DNA of 64,000 nucleotides from Halochromatium salexigens. GTDB lineage: Bacteria > Pseudomonadota > Gammaproteobacteria > Chromatiales > Chromatiaceae. The notes under the pieces were generated by a model that saw only the letters and a program-made list of their open reading frames with translations, was not told where the DNA came from and ran no database searches. The stretch lies in contig NZ_NHSF01000070.1 in NCBI RefSeq assembly GCF_016653295.1, positions 62,001-126,000 of the forward strand, in the 5' to 3' direction. The translations under genes were made by a program, and so were the position numbers. Shown here piece by piece: positions 23,977 to 33,446 of this stretch. Position 1 is the first letter of the stretch. Each line of letters begins with the position of its first letter.

Positions 23977-24498
23977 TCAACGGCGCCGGAAATCGATGTC
24001 TGGCTGCAGTATAGCCATTCGCGTCGACGTCCGGACAGGGCGTGGCCGGGAGGTTCCAAGTCGCAACCGCACACGCACGTGTCGCAGCTGCTCTGGCGCG
24101 ATCACCTCCTCGCTCAGGATCATCCACGCATAGCGCAGCCAACCGACACGAAAATGCAGGATCACCAGCGGCACCGTGACCAGACTGCTCGGCAGCAGCA
24201 CGGCATCGCGCTGGTGACCGTTGCGAAACCCGAGCCGCCAGCCCTGCTCGGACCAGGTCGCTTCTCGCAACGACCAGGGCGCCAGGCCCAGGACCTGCGC
24301 CCAGAGGCCATAGCCGAGGCTGAGCATGACCAGCAGGAGCAACAGCACGCGCAGCAGCGGCTCGAGCGGCCTTGGCTCAAGCGGGATCAGCAGCAAGACG
24401 ACAGCCGCGAGCAGGTGCGTCGCCACCAGCATCACCCCCAGCCAGCGCGAGCGACGTGGCTGCAAGCACAGCGGTGGCTGCTGTCGGTGAGTGCTCAC
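23977..24498 (-). CDS. YgfX-like small inner-membrane protein
   Basis: The 173-residue protein has two adjacent transmembrane segments (about residues 18-40 and 46-68) followed by a soluble domain with the pattern LREATWSEQGWRLGFRNG and LLPSSLVTVPLVILHFR. This arrangement fits the YgfX/CptA family, although the family call is from pattern only. In enterobacteria ygfX lies beside sdhE; here it instead overlaps the stop of mgtE by three bases (GTGA). Function in this context is unknown. Confidence 0.6.
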   Translation of the reverse strand: MSTHRQQPPLCLQPRRSRWLGVMLVATHLLAAVVLLLIPLEPRPLEPLLRVLLLLLVMLSLGYGLWAQVLGLAPWSLREATWSEQGWRLGFRNGHQRDAVLLPSSLVTVPLVILHFRVGWLRYAWMILSEEVIAPEQLRHVRVRLRLGTSRPRPVRTSTRMAILQPDIDFRRR

Positions 24499-25916
24499 AG
24501 ATAGAACAGCATCATCAGCAGGAAGAACAGCGCCACTGAAATGATGTCATTGCCAGTGGTGATGAAGACGCCGGTGGCCATCGCCGGATCGATGCCGAGC
24601 CGCTCGAGCAGGATCGGGATGCTGGCGCCGACGATCACCGCGACGACGATCACTGAGAGTAGCGACAGCCCGGCGGTCAAGGCCAGGACGATCGGCTGCT
24701 GCACCTCGATGAACTGCGTCGCCAGCAGCACCATCCCCATCAAGACCGATGCCGAGATGGCACCATTGGCCACTGCCGCGACCAGCTCCTTGCCGAGGCG
24801 CCAACCGAGATCGGCAAAGGTCACCGTCCCGCTCGAGAGGCCCTGCACCGCGACGGTCGCAGCCTGGATGCCGGCATTGCCGGCCATCGACATCACGATC
24901 GGGATGAAGCTGGCCAGGATCGCCGCCTTCGCCAACTGCTCCTCGAAGGCGCCGACCACCGCCGCCGACAGACTGGCCCCGGCCAAGCCCGCCAGCAGCC
25001 AGGGGATGCGCCCGCGAATGATGCGCCGGATCGGTTGATCCGGGCGCGAATCGGCGGGCAGGCCCGACATCAGGTTCAGGTCTTCCTCGGCCTCCTCCCG
25101 CAGCACGCGGCGCAGTTGCTTCGGCGTGATGCGGCCGATCAGGCGCCCGTCGCGATCGACGACCGGCACCACCGAGAGTTCATGGCGGTCGGCGAAACGA
25201 GCCACCTCTTCCTGATCGGTCTCCGGACCGACGGCGACGAAGTCGGTCTGCATGATCTGCTCGACCGGCGTCTCCTTCGGCGCCAGCAGCAGATCGCGCA
25301 GGCGCAGATAGCCGACTGGGCGTTGCTCGGCATCGACCACGTTCACCGCATAGAGCTTCTCGATCGCCTCGGCATTGGCGCGAATGTCGGCGGTGACCTG
25401 TCCGATGGTCCAGTCGACCGGCACGGCGACGAACTTGCGGCTCATGATACTGCCGGCGGATTCCTCACCGTAGCCGCGCAGGGCCTCGATGGTCTCGCGC
25501 TCCTTGAGCCGTGGCAGCACCTGCTCGGCGACCTCGTCTGGGAGATCGTCGAGCGCATCGGCGGCCTCCTCGGGCTCGAAGCCATCGAGCACGTCGATCA
25601 AGCGCTGCACCGCGACATCATCGAGCAGCGCGGCACGGAACGAGGGATTCAGCTCGGCGATGATGCGCAACTCTGGCTGATCCAACCAGCTGGTCAGCTT
25701 GCGCGCACGCTTCAGTGGCAGATGCACGAACAGCGAGACCATGCTCGGCGGTGGCATCCGGCGCACCGCTTTGAGCACGGTCTCGCGCGCGCCGGCCTTG
25801 ATCAGCCGCGCGAATTCGTCGACCACGGCCCGATTCGGCTCGCTCAGATCCTCACTGACCGCCTTGTTGGTATCGGCGTGCCAGATGAGCGGGATTTGCG
25901 GCTTCTTGGCTTTCAT
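24495..25916 (-). CDS. mgtE: Magnesium transporter MgtE
   Basis: MgtE is a dimeric inner-membrane Mg2+ channel gated by cytoplasmic Mg2+. The 473-residue protein has an acidic helical N domain (residues about 25-150, with EPEEAADALDDLPDEVAEQVL), a pair of CBS domains (about 155-275, ending near VVDRDGRLIGRIT), the plug helix, and five C-terminal transmembrane helices. The pore signature IPIVMSMAGNAGIQAAT is present. High magnesium demand would fit chlorophyll synthesis, but there is no direct genetic link here. It is translationally coupled to the YgfX-like gene downstream. Confidence 0.93.
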   Translation of the reverse strand: MKAKKPQIPLIWHADTNKAVSEDLSEPNRAVVDEFARLIKAGARETVLKAVRRMPPPSMVSLFVHLPLKRARKLTSWLDQPELRIIAELNPSFRAALLDDVAVQRLIDVLDGFEPEEAADALDDLPDEVAEQVLPRLKERETIEALRGYGEESAGSIMSRKFVAVPVDWTIGQVTADIRANAEAIEKLYAVNVVDAEQRPVGYLRLRDLLLAPKETPVEQIMQTDFVAVGPETDQEEVARFADRHELSVVPVVDRDGRLIGRITPKQLRRVLREEAEEDLNLMSGLPADSRPDQPIRRIIRGRIPWLLAGLAGASLSAAVVGAFEEQLAKAAILASFIPIVMSMAGNAGIQAATVAVQGLSSGTVTFADLGWRLGKELVAAVANGAISASVLMGMVLLATQFIEVQQPIVLALTAGLSLLSVIVVAVIVGASIPILLERLGIDPAMATGVFITTGNDIISVALFFLLMMLFYL

Positions 25917-26036
25917 CAGTGTCGATTCTTTCCGGCGATCAGGGTGTGCGGTGATAGCGGTGCAACCAGCTTAACCAGTTGCACAAGATAGAGCGACACC
26001 ATGACGATCGGATGAAACCTGGGGCAAATCCTGCCG

Positions 26037-27806
26037 TTAAGCTCCAGCGGTGCAACCGCTCCAGCGACTCGGGAACAGGCTCTCCAGATCGCCGGAGCGA
26101 TGCAGCAGCGCGACCCCGAGCGTGAAACCACGATGGCGCACCAGGACCTGACCAGGACGGCAGTCGGCGACCTGCGCGGGGTCCGGGTGCAGCAGCTCGC
26201 GACGCAGATAGCAATCGCGCTGCTCGCTGCTCAGCTCAAGGGTCTGACGAGCCGCCGCCGAACCAAGCAACAACGCCGCGCCGGTGGTGAGCTTCGGCGG
26301 GCGGATATTGGTGCGATAGGCGAACAGGCCGCTGCCCTGCGGCGACGGCGCCGCCGGCGGGTGATGATCGGCGGCCACCAGGTGCAGACCACGGCGGGTC
26401 TGTCGATGGAAACGGCGCTCGGCCAGTGCCGATGCCGACAGACCGTAATGATCGCAGAGTTCCCGCCGCCAGCCGTCATCGTCGGCCTCCAGTTGGAGTG
26501 GGTGCTGGGACGGGTGCGGGCGCGAATGTTGAGGCCGGGCAGATGCGGCATCGCCCAAACCCGGTGCCCGGGCAGATTTATGGAGTACGGCGATAAAGAA
26601 ACCGCCGGTATCATTCGCCTGCGGCCAGATGCGCAGGCAGCGCGAGAGGCTGGGGTCGAGCTGACGACCTTGCCAGTGCGTCACACCAGCGCCCGTGAGC
26701 AGGTCCGGCACTTCGCAAGGCAACAGCTCCAGGTGGCCATTCTGCTCATCGAGGATCTCGGCGACGATCAGCTCGTTCTCCTCCGGCGCGAAGGTGCAGG
26801 TCGAGTAGACGATGCGCCCACCGGGCCGGCACAACTGCACCGCCTTGCGCAGCAGCGCGCGTTGGCGCCCCGCCATGCGCTGCGAGCGCTCAGGGCCGAT
26901 GCCAGCGTGCGCGCGCGCGAGCGTGCCAGAAGCGAGATCGCCCCGATCGCGCCCACCTTGAGCGCCACGCTGGACCAGGCTTGGGTTGCGCCTCAGCGTG
27001 CCCTCGCTCGAGCAGGGGGCATCGACCAGGATGCGGTCGAAACCACCGGCCGCGGCCGGATAATTGCCACCATCGCAGCGCGTGGTACTGCAGTTCAGCA
27101 CCCCGAGTCGATCCAGGTTGCCCTGCAGCGCGGCGATGCGCTCGGCGGCAAAATCGTTGGCGAGTAAGGTGCCGCGATTGCCGAGTGCCAGCGCCAACTG
27201 CGCGCTCTTGCCGCCGGGCGCGGCGCAGAGGTCGAGCACACGCTGACCAGGATGCACATCCAACAGCATCACCGGCAGCTGCGAGACCGCCTCCTGCGCA
27301 TGCGCCAGGCCGGCGCAATACCACCAGCGCTGGCCGGCCTTGAAGCCCGGCGGCAGGCGCAGCGCGATGGGACTGGATGCAGCGACGGTGATCGCACTCG
27401 CGCTGAGCGAATCCAAGCCGGCCGAGTTGGGCCCGAGGGACTCGGGGCTGGACGCAGAGTGCTGCTGCCCGGCTTCGTCTTTGAGCGCCGCAACCCGCAG
27501 CGCCACCGACGACCACCAGGGGTTCAACCAGGGCACCGGCTCGGCATTCACCCCTTCCTCGGCGATCAGCGCGCGGAGCTGCTGGCCCTCGATCCGCAGC
27601 GGATTGGCCCAAATCCAAGTCGGCAACGGCCGCAGCAGGGTGGCGATGAACCCATCCCAGTCATCGACCTGTTGATCGAACAGGCAGCGGTAGCGGCCGA
27701 GCGCGGCCTCGAGATCAGCGCGAACAGTCGATGGAGGATTCAACACGACAGACAATACCTGTGCGGATGCGGGATGGGCTTGCAGCAGTGGGGCGATTCG
27801 CCGCAT
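26037..27806 (-). CDS. RsmF/NOL1-NOP2-sun family RNA 5-methylcytosine methyltransferase
   Basis: This enzyme would transfer methyl from SAM to C5 of cytosine in rRNA or tRNA. The 589-residue protein has the SAM site VLDLCAAPGGKSAQLA, the catalytic cysteines in VDAPCSSEGTLRR and YSTCTFAPEENE, and a C-terminal extension ending with a PUA-like segment (GQVLVRHRGFTLGVALL), as in RsmF. The stretch between RRNP and QRALLRKAVQL is about 15-20 residues longer than usual and low in similarity. A TTG start at 27830 is an alternative. It is divergent from argE with a 48-base gap. Confidence 0.85.
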   Translation of the reverse strand: MRRIAPLLQAHPASAQVLSVVLNPPSTVRADLEAALGRYRCLFDQQVDDWDGFIATLLRPLPTWIWANPLRIEGQQLRALIAEEGVNAEPVPWLNPWWSSVALRVAALKDEAGQQHSASSPESLGPNSAGLDSLSASAITVAASSPIALRLPPGFKAGQRWWYCAGLAHAQEAVSQLPVMLLDVHPGQRVLDLCAAPGGKSAQLALALGNRGTLLANDFAAERIAALQGNLDRLGVLNCSTTRCDGGNYPAAAGGFDRILVDAPCSSEGTLRRNPSLVQRGAQGGRDRGDLASGTLARAHAGIGPERSQRMAGRQRALLRKAVQLCRPGGRIVYSTCTFAPEENELIVAEILDEQNGHLELLPCEVPDLLTGAGVTHWQGRQLDPSLSRCLRIWPQANDTGGFFIAVLHKSARAPGLGDAASARPQHSRPHPSQHPLQLEADDDGWRRELCDHYGLSASALAERRFHRQTRRGLHLVAADHHPPAAPSPQGSGLFAYRTNIRPPKLTTGAALLLGSAAARQTLELSSEQRDCYLRRELLHPDPAQVADCRPGQVLVRHRGFTLGVALLHRSGDLESLFPSRWSGCTAGA

Positions 27807-27854
27807 CTTACCGGCATCGGGATGGTGCAACCATCCAGCCGCTCAGGAATCCCT

Positions 27855-29072
27855 ATGTCACAGCGCTCAGCTTCCACCGCCCCACCCCTGCGCCAGATGC
27901 TGGAGGGACTGATCGCGGTGCCCTCGGTCAGCAGCGTCGATCCAGGCCTCGATCAAAGCAACCGGCCGGTGCTCGACCTGCTGGCGGGCTGGCTCGAGGA
28001 CGCCGGCTTTCGGATCGAGATCCTGCCACTTCCCAGCCAGCCCAAGAAGGCGAATCTGGTCGCCACGCTGGGTGGATATAATCAGGGCCGCGCGGGTTTG
28101 CTTGCCTCTGCGCGGGACAACCAGCCGCCAAGCGGTCTGGTGCTCTCGGGGCATGCCGATACGGTGCCCTTCGACGAGCACCTCTGGCGCTCTGATCCGC
28201 TGCACCTGACCGAGGCCGATGGTCGTCTGTACGGCATCGGCACGGCGGACATGAAATCATTCCTGGGGCTAGCGATCGAAGCCGCGCGGGGGTTCAAGCC
28301 AGCCGATCTCAAGCACCCTCTGATCCTACTCGCCACCGCCGATGAGGAATCGGCCATGCACGGCGCGCGGGCGCTAGTCGAGTCCGGACGCGCCCTCGGC
28401 CGCCATGCGCTCATCGGCGAGCCGACCAGCCTGCGACCGGTGCGCGCGCACAAGGGCGTGATGGCCGAGGCGATCCGGCTCACCGGGCGCAGCGGCCATG
28501 CCAGCGATCCGAGCCTGGGCAACAACGCGCTGGAAGGCATGCACGAAGTCCTGAGCGCACTCTTCGCCTGGCGTGATGAGCTGAAACGCACGCAGCGCGA
28601 CCCGGCCTTTGCGATCGACTATCCGACCATGAATGTCGGCCACATCCATGGCGGCGACAACTTCAACCGCATCTGCGGCCATTGCGAGCTGCATCTCGAT
28701 ATCCGTCCGCTGCCGCATCAGCAACCCGAACAGCTGCGCGCCGAACTGCGCGAACGGGTGGCACCGATCGCCGAACGCCGCGCGCTCGAACTCGACATCG
28801 AACCCCTGTTCCCGAGCATCCCGCCAGCGGAGACCGCCGCCGGGGCCGCCATCGTCCAGGCCGCCGAGGCGCTCACTGGTCATCACGCCGAGAGCGCCAG
28901 CTTCGGCACCGAGGCACCATTCCTGAATGCCCTTGGGATGGAGACCATCGTCTTCGGCCCGGGCGATATCGATCAGGCACATCAGCCGAATGAATACCTC
29001 GCCCTGGACCGCATTGCGCCGATGCTTGGCTATCTGCGCCAGCTCATCCAGCGTTTTTGCGTCGATGCCTGA
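27855..29072 (+). CDS. argE: Acetylornithine deacetylase
   Basis: ArgE hydrolyses N2-acetylornithine to ornithine in arginine biosynthesis. The 405-residue protein is an M20-family metallohydrolase. The metal ligands are in LSGHADTVPFDEHLWRSDP (His, Asp), GTADMKSF, and DEESAMHGAR (catalytic Glu), with TGRSGHASDP in the dimerisation domain and FGTEAPFLNALGMETIVFGPGD near the C-terminus (last metal ligand region). Length is normal. A long upstream extension of the same frame is not coding. The downstream tmcA frame begins within or just after its stop. Confidence 0.93.
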   Translation: MSQRSASTAPPLRQMLEGLIAVPSVSSVDPGLDQSNRPVLDLLAGWLEDAGFRIEILPLPSQPKKANLVATLGGYNQGRAGLLASARDNQPPSGLVLSGHADTVPFDEHLWRSDPLHLTEADGRLYGIGTADMKSFLGLAIEAARGFKPADLKHPLILLATADEESAMHGARALVESGRALGRHALIGEPTSLRPVRAHKGVMAEAIRLTGRSGHASDPSLGNNALEGMHEVLSALFAWRDELKRTQRDPAFAIDYPTMNVGHIHGGDNFNRICGHCELHLDIRPLPHQQPEQLRAELRERVAPIAERRALELDIEPLFPSIPPAETAAGAAIVQAAEALTGHHAESASFGTEAPFLNALGMETIVFGPGDIDQAHQPNEYLALDRIAPMLGYLRQLIQRFCVDA

Positions 29073-29173
29073 CAGCAAGCCTGACGGTCAGCCTGATGGT
29101 CGGCTCGCCGGAAACGAGCCGCGCGCAGGCCGCACCGAGTGCGCGCGCCGCCATCAAAGGCTGGGGGCGGAGG

Positions 29174-31399
29174 ATGAATGAACGCTGGCCGCACCGCCGG
29201 CTGATCCAGTTCGCTGGCGGGCACGATTGGGGCGTGCAAGCCGCCGCCGAGGTCATCGCCTCGCGCACGCCGCAACGCCCCGTCTGGCTCAGCAACGCCC
29301 CGCTCCCCGATGCCATCCCGATGGCCAAGGCTCAACAACTGCTCGGCGGCGAGTGTGATCTGCTGGTGATGGATCTCTGGAGCGGCCTCGATGCCGATGC
29401 GCTAGGAGCGTCGGTCGGCAGCCTGCGCGGCGGCGGTCTGCTGCTGTTGCTGACCCCGAGGCTCGCGGACTGGCCGCACTGGATCGACCCAGAGGCCGCG
29501 CGCATCGCCGTGCATCCCCACTCCGCCGCTGAGGTGGGCACGCGGTTCATTGCCCGCCTCGCGCGTCTGTTGCAGTCATCGGCCGCGGTGATCCACATCG
29601 ATGGTTCCGACACCGAAACCGCGATTGACGCGGTCGTCGCACTGACGGTTGGTGAATGGCAGCAGCGTCAGCGGCCAACCCTCGATCCGACACGGCCCGC
29701 GACCCCGGATCAGGCCCAGGCGGTAGCGGCGATCCGTGCGCTGGTCAGCGCGCGCGCGCGGCGTCCACTCGTGCTCACCGCCGATCGCGGGCGCGGCAAG
29801 TCAGCGGCGCTCGGGATAGCCGCCGGGGAGGCGATCCTCCAGCATCGCGCCAGGATCATCGTCACCGCACCGCGACGCAGCGCCGTCGAGCCCTTGTTCG
29901 CGCATGCGCAGGCGACGCTGCGGGCCGCCTCGGCGAGCGAGGCTGAGCCTTTGTTGAGTTTTGCCGCACCGGACGCCCTGCTTGCGGACTCGAGCGCCCC
30001 GGATCTGCTCATGATCGATGAGGCCGCCGGCATCCCGGCGCCCTTGCTGGAGCAGTTGTTGATGCGCTATCCCCGCATCTGCTTCGCGACCACGGTGCAC
30101 GGCTACGAGGGCACCGGACGCGGCTTCGAGCTACGCTTTCGCGCCCTGCTCGAGCAGCGCACGCCGGGCTGGCGGGCGCTGCACCTGAAGACCCCGATTC
30201 GCTGGCGCCAGGACGACGCGCTTGAGCAACTCATCGACCAGATCCTGCTGCTCGATGCCGAGCCGGCTGCCGATGCACGGATCGCCGCCACCGATCTGGC
30301 CTCGGCGCGTTTCGCCATTCGATCACCCGAGACGCTGGCCAACGACGAGGCGTTGCTACGTCAGTTGTTCGGTCTGTTGGTGCTCGGCCATTACCAGACC
30401 CGACCCAATGACCTGCGCCATCTACTCGATGGTCCCAACCTCGAGGTCGCGACTCTTAGCGTCGGCGCTGAAGCCAACGTCGGCAGCAATGTCGGCGTCA
30501 ACGTCGGCGCCGATATCGATATGAGCGACCTGGTGTTGGCAACCGCTTTGATCGCCCGTGAAGGCACGCTGGCGTCGGAGTTACTGCAACCGATCTTTGA
30601 AGGCCGGCGTCGACCGCGCGGCCACTTGCTGCCGCAGACCCTCTCGGCGCATGCCGGTCTGGCGGAGGCGCCCGAGCTTGGCTATGCACGCATCGTGCGC
30701 ATCGCCGTGCACCCGGCGGCGCGACGGCGCGGGCTGGGACGGCGGCTGGTTGGCGAACTCGCGACACGCGCGCGCCGGGATGGGCTCGATCTCTTGGGCG
30801 CAAGCTTCGGTGCCAGCGCCGAACTGCTCGCCTTTTGGCGCCGCTGCGGGCTGGCGCCGCTGCATCTGGGCACGCGTCGCAACACCGCCAGCGGCGCCCA
30901 TGCGGCCGTGGTCCTGCAAGCACTCAGCCCGGCCGGTGAAGCCTTGGTCGCGCATGCCCGCACGCGCCTCGGCGACGACCTGCCGAGCTTGCTGAGCGGC
31001 CCCTTGCAGGCTGTTGAACCCTCACTCGTTGCCGCGCTGCTGCAGGAGTTGCCGCAACGCGAGACGATTGGTGGCGCGGATGATCAGCGGCAGATCGATG
31101 CCTTCGCCGACGCCCATCGCAGCTTCGAGGCCGCGCTACCGGCGCTCGAGCGTCTGGTGCGCGCACAGCTCGTCGCCCATCAGGCCGGCATCCAGGGTGG
31201 GCTCGAGGCCGAGCAGCGTGATCTGTTGATCAGCAGCCTCTTGCAGCGGCGCGCCGCAGAGGTGGTCATCCGCGAGCGCGGACTCAGCGGCCGTGGCGAG
31301 TTACTCCAGCGGTTGCGCGCGGCCATCGGCGCACTGCGCGACTGCCAGCAGGATCACCAACGCATCTCGAACACGCAGGCCTCGGCGCCCAGGGCCTGA
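29174..31399 (+). CDS. tmcA: tRNA(Met) cytidine acetyltransferase TmcA
   Basis: TmcA makes N4-acetylcytidine at the wobble base of elongator tRNA-Met, using ATP and acetyl-CoA. The protein (741 residues) has an N-terminal DUF1726 region (RLIQFAGGHDWGVQ), a helicase-like ATPase with Walker A TADRGRGKSAALG and Walker B LMIDEAAGIPAPLL, and a GNAT domain with ARIVRIAVHPAARRRGLGRRL. An unusual run of Asn-Val-Gly repeats (NVGSNVGVNVGAD) sits just before the GNAT domain. The ATG at 29174 lies directly against a GGAGG, so the true start may be an upstream alternative codon, up to TTG 29057, which overlaps argE. Confidence 0.9.
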   Translation: MNERWPHRRLIQFAGGHDWGVQAAAEVIASRTPQRPVWLSNAPLPDAIPMAKAQQLLGGECDLLVMDLWSGLDADALGASVGSLRGGGLLLLLTPRLADWPHWIDPEAARIAVHPHSAAEVGTRFIARLARLLQSSAAVIHIDGSDTETAIDAVVALTVGEWQQRQRPTLDPTRPATPDQAQAVAAIRALVSARARRPLVLTADRGRGKSAALGIAAGEAILQHRARIIVTAPRRSAVEPLFAHAQATLRAASASEAEPLLSFAAPDALLADSSAPDLLMIDEAAGIPAPLLEQLLMRYPRICFATTVHGYEGTGRGFELRFRALLEQRTPGWRALHLKTPIRWRQDDALEQLIDQILLLDAEPAADARIAATDLASARFAIRSPETLANDEALLRQLFGLLVLGHYQTRPNDLRHLLDGPNLEVATLSVGAEANVGSNVGVNVGADIDMSDLVLATALIAREGTLASELLQPIFEGRRRPRGHLLPQTLSAHAGLAEAPELGYARIVRIAVHPAARRRGLGRRLVGELATRARRDGLDLLGASFGASAELLAFWRRCGLAPLHLGTRRNTASGAHAAVVLQALSPAGEALVAHARTRLGDDLPSLLSGPLQAVEPSLVAALLQELPQRETIGGADDQRQIDAFADAHRSFEAALPALERLVRAQLVAHQAGIQGGLEAEQRDLLISSLLQRRAAEVVIRERGLSGRGELLQRLRAAIGALRDCQQDHQRISNTQASAPRA

Positions 31400-31953
31400 C
31401 ACTGGGTCTCGCGCACCTCAGTCTTGCGGTTGACCAGGGTGGTGAAGAGCCGCTCGAAGGTACCACGGTAGAAATCGCAGACCGGCACCTCGGCCTGGCT
31501 GCCGCGACAGAGCGGGCAGTCCTGGATGCGCACTTGCACCGGGCGCTCGGTGGTATAGCTGAAATGACCGCTACCGGAGAAGGTCCAGGCATGCTTGCCG
31601 ACGGCCTTGAGCAACATGGCACTGGCCGGCCCTGGCGGTAACAGTTTGAGGATGCGCTGGGCGGGCTTGGGAATGCGATGCGCGAGCAGGTAATCGCCGG
31701 TGCGCAGCCCGGCATCATGGCCGATGCGGCGCGCCGTCTCGACGTCCAGCTGGGCGCGTAGCGCCTGCTGCAGCGCTGTCACATCGCGCTCGTCGACCAT
31801 CGACTCGGGCGGATCGGCGAGGTAATGCGCCAGGCAGGCGGCGTTGAAGACATCCTCGGCGGAGCCACGCTCGGCGACCAGGGCCTCGGCCACGCGCATG
31901 ATGGCATTGGGTCCGATGCGGACCAATGCGGTACTGTCGTCGAGCGAATTCAT
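31354..31953 (-). CDS. bchJ: BchJ, V4R-domain protein of bacteriochlorophyll synthesis
   Basis: BchJ was first named a 4-vinyl reductase and contains a V4R domain; in several bacteria it now appears to be an accessory or substrate-delivery factor. The 199-residue protein has a helical N-terminal half and the V4R region with SGSGHFSYT, the cysteine pair CPLCRGSQAEVPVCDFYRGTFERLF and a final TQCQALGAEACVFEMRW. It overlaps the hemN stop by four bases (ATGA) and converges with the end of tmcA, overlapping by 46 bases. It is probably co-transcribed with hemN from the FNR-box promoter. Confidence 0.88.
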   Translation of the reverse strand: MNSLDDSTALVRIGPNAIMRVAEALVAERGSAEDVFNAACLAHYLADPPESMVDERDVTALQQALRAQLDVETARRIGHDAGLRTGDYLLAHRIPKPAQRILKLLPPGPASAMLLKAVGKHAWTFSGSGHFSYTTERPVQVRIQDCPLCRGSQAEVPVCDFYRGTFERLFTTLVNRKTEVRETQCQALGAEACVFEMRW

Positions 31954-33323
31954 AGGCTACGCGAGAAGTGCCAGCGCGAGCGGTCCCACTCGAAGTAGGC
32001 CCCATGCTCGCTGCAGAGGGTGCGCAGGAAGTAACGTCCCGAGGGGGTGATCCGCAGCCGGTCGGGCTCGATCTGCACCAGACCGTCCGCGGCGTAACTG
32101 GCAAGGCGGGCGTACTCATCGTCGAGACAGCCGGCGGCGAGTTCGGCCGGCAGTTCGAGGTTGCAGATCATGTGCTCGATCGCATCGCGGCGGCGCCGAT
32201 CGCGGTCGCCGACCCGATGCCCGCAGGCGACCGGCAGCTCGCCGCGTTGCACCCGTGTGGTCCAGGCGTCGATCTCGACCTCGTTCTGCACGCAGAGCCC
32301 ATTGACATCGCCGATGGCGGCGCTGCCGAAGCCGAGCATGTGATCGGTCTCGATACCGGTATAGCCGATGCAGTTGCGCCGCAGTCGCCCCTCTTCCTGG
32401 GCAATGGCGAGTTCGTCGGTGTCCAGCGCGAAGGCATCCAGCCCGATCCAGGCATAACCGGCGGCGGTGAGGGTGTTGACGGCGCGATGGAACAGCACTT
32501 GGCGGTCGGTCGCCGAGGGCAGCCGATGGGCATCGATGGCGTACTGGTGGGTGCCGCGCGCCGTGGTGCGCGCATAGCCGAAGCAGGAGACCCGATCGGG
32601 TGCCAGATCGACGATGGCATCAAGGGTGTCCTGGAAGCTCGCCTCGGTCTGCTCGGGCAGGCCGTAGATGAGATCGAAGCCGATCGCCTCGAAGCCGGTC
32701 TCGCGCGCCATCGCATAGACATCACGAATCAGATCGATCGACTGCATCCGCCCGATGGCGCGTTGCACCTGCGGGTCGAGGTCCTGGACGCCGAAGGTGA
32801 TGCGGCGGTAGCCCAGTGCATGCAGCAGATCGAGCTGACCCGCCGAGGCGCGTCTTGGATCGCATTCGATCGAGAGATCGGTGTCCGGGATGATCCGAAA
32901 GCGCCGCTCGATGATCTCGGTCAGCCGTGTCAGTTGGGAATCGTTGAGGTAGTTCGGGGTGCCGCCGGCGAGATGCAGTTGCAACACATCGTGCTGGCCT
33001 TGAAGACGGTCGGTGACCAGGGCCATCTCTTGGTCGATGGCCTCCAGGTAGCGATCGATCCAGGCCGTGTCATGGGTGACGGTGGTGTTACAGGCGCAAT
33101 AGAGGCAGCGCCCGGGGCAGAAGGGGATATGGATGTAGAGCGAGAGGGTCTCATCCGGATGCTGAGCGATGTCCCTGAGGGCCTTGGCGTACTCGGAGTG
33201 ATCGAGCCTGTCGATCCAGGATGCCGGTTGACTGGCAAACTGGGCATACAACGGCCCAAGCTCAGCGATTCGTGTCAGTTGTTGGGGCGACACCTCCGTT
33301 GGCGCAAAGCTGGACATGAGCAA
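31950..33323 (-). CDS. hemN: Oxygen-independent coproporphyrinogen III oxidase
   Basis: HemN is a radical-SAM enzyme that decarboxylates coproporphyrinogen III to protoporphyrinogen IX without O2, supplying heme and bacteriochlorophyll under anoxia. The 457-residue protein has the three cluster cysteines Cys69, Cys73 and Cys76 (CPGRCLYC), followed by the fourth family cysteine in the CACNT context, then LAGGTPNYL and the substrate region GFDLIYGLPEQT. Full-length HemN features, including the C-terminal HemN domain, are present, which separates it from HemW. It is the first gene of a hemN-bchJ pair. A consensus FNR-type box lies 124 bases upstream. Confidence 0.95.
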   Translation of the reverse strand: MLMSSFAPTEVSPQQLTRIAELGPLYAQFASQPASWIDRLDHSEYAKALRDIAQHPDETLSLYIHIPFCPGRCLYCACNTTVTHDTAWIDRYLEAIDQEMALVTDRLQGQHDVLQLHLAGGTPNYLNDSQLTRLTEIIERRFRIIPDTDLSIECDPRRASAGQLDLLHALGYRRITFGVQDLDPQVQRAIGRMQSIDLIRDVYAMARETGFEAIGFDLIYGLPEQTEASFQDTLDAIVDLAPDRVSCFGYARTTARGTHQYAIDAHRLPSATDRQVLFHRAVNTLTAAGYAWIGLDAFALDTDELAIAQEEGRLRRNCIGYTGIETDHMLGFGSAAIGDVNGLCVQNEVEIDAWTTRVQRGELPVACGHRVGDRDRRRRDAIEHMICNLELPAELAAGCLDDEYARLASYAADGLVQIEPDRLRITPSGRYFLRTLCSEHGAYFEWDRSRWHFSRSL

Positions 33324-33367
33324 ACCTCAGTGTGGCGTGAGCGGGGGGAGCGCTTGGCCACACCAAC

Positions 33368-33388
33368 GCGAGCGCGAGCGCGAGCGCG
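33368..33388. repeat. Short GCGAGC tandem repeat in the hemN leader
   Basis: About three and a half copies of the hexamer GCGAGC lie between the hemN start codon and its presumed promoter. It lies in the likely 5' untranslated region. It could be a slippage-prone spacer; no function is evident. Confidence 0.6.
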
Positions 33389-33446
33389 GCTACTGTGACA
33401 CAGGTCTCCGTGCCGGCTAACTTAGTGAACCAACGGTATGCGGGCG

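Noticed and set aside
26100-27167. 355-codon plus-strand frame
   Set aside because: Antisense of the RNA methyltransferase gene.
31968-33398. 476-codon plus-strand frame
   Set aside because: Antisense of hemN, which has the radical-SAM cysteines and a good promoter.
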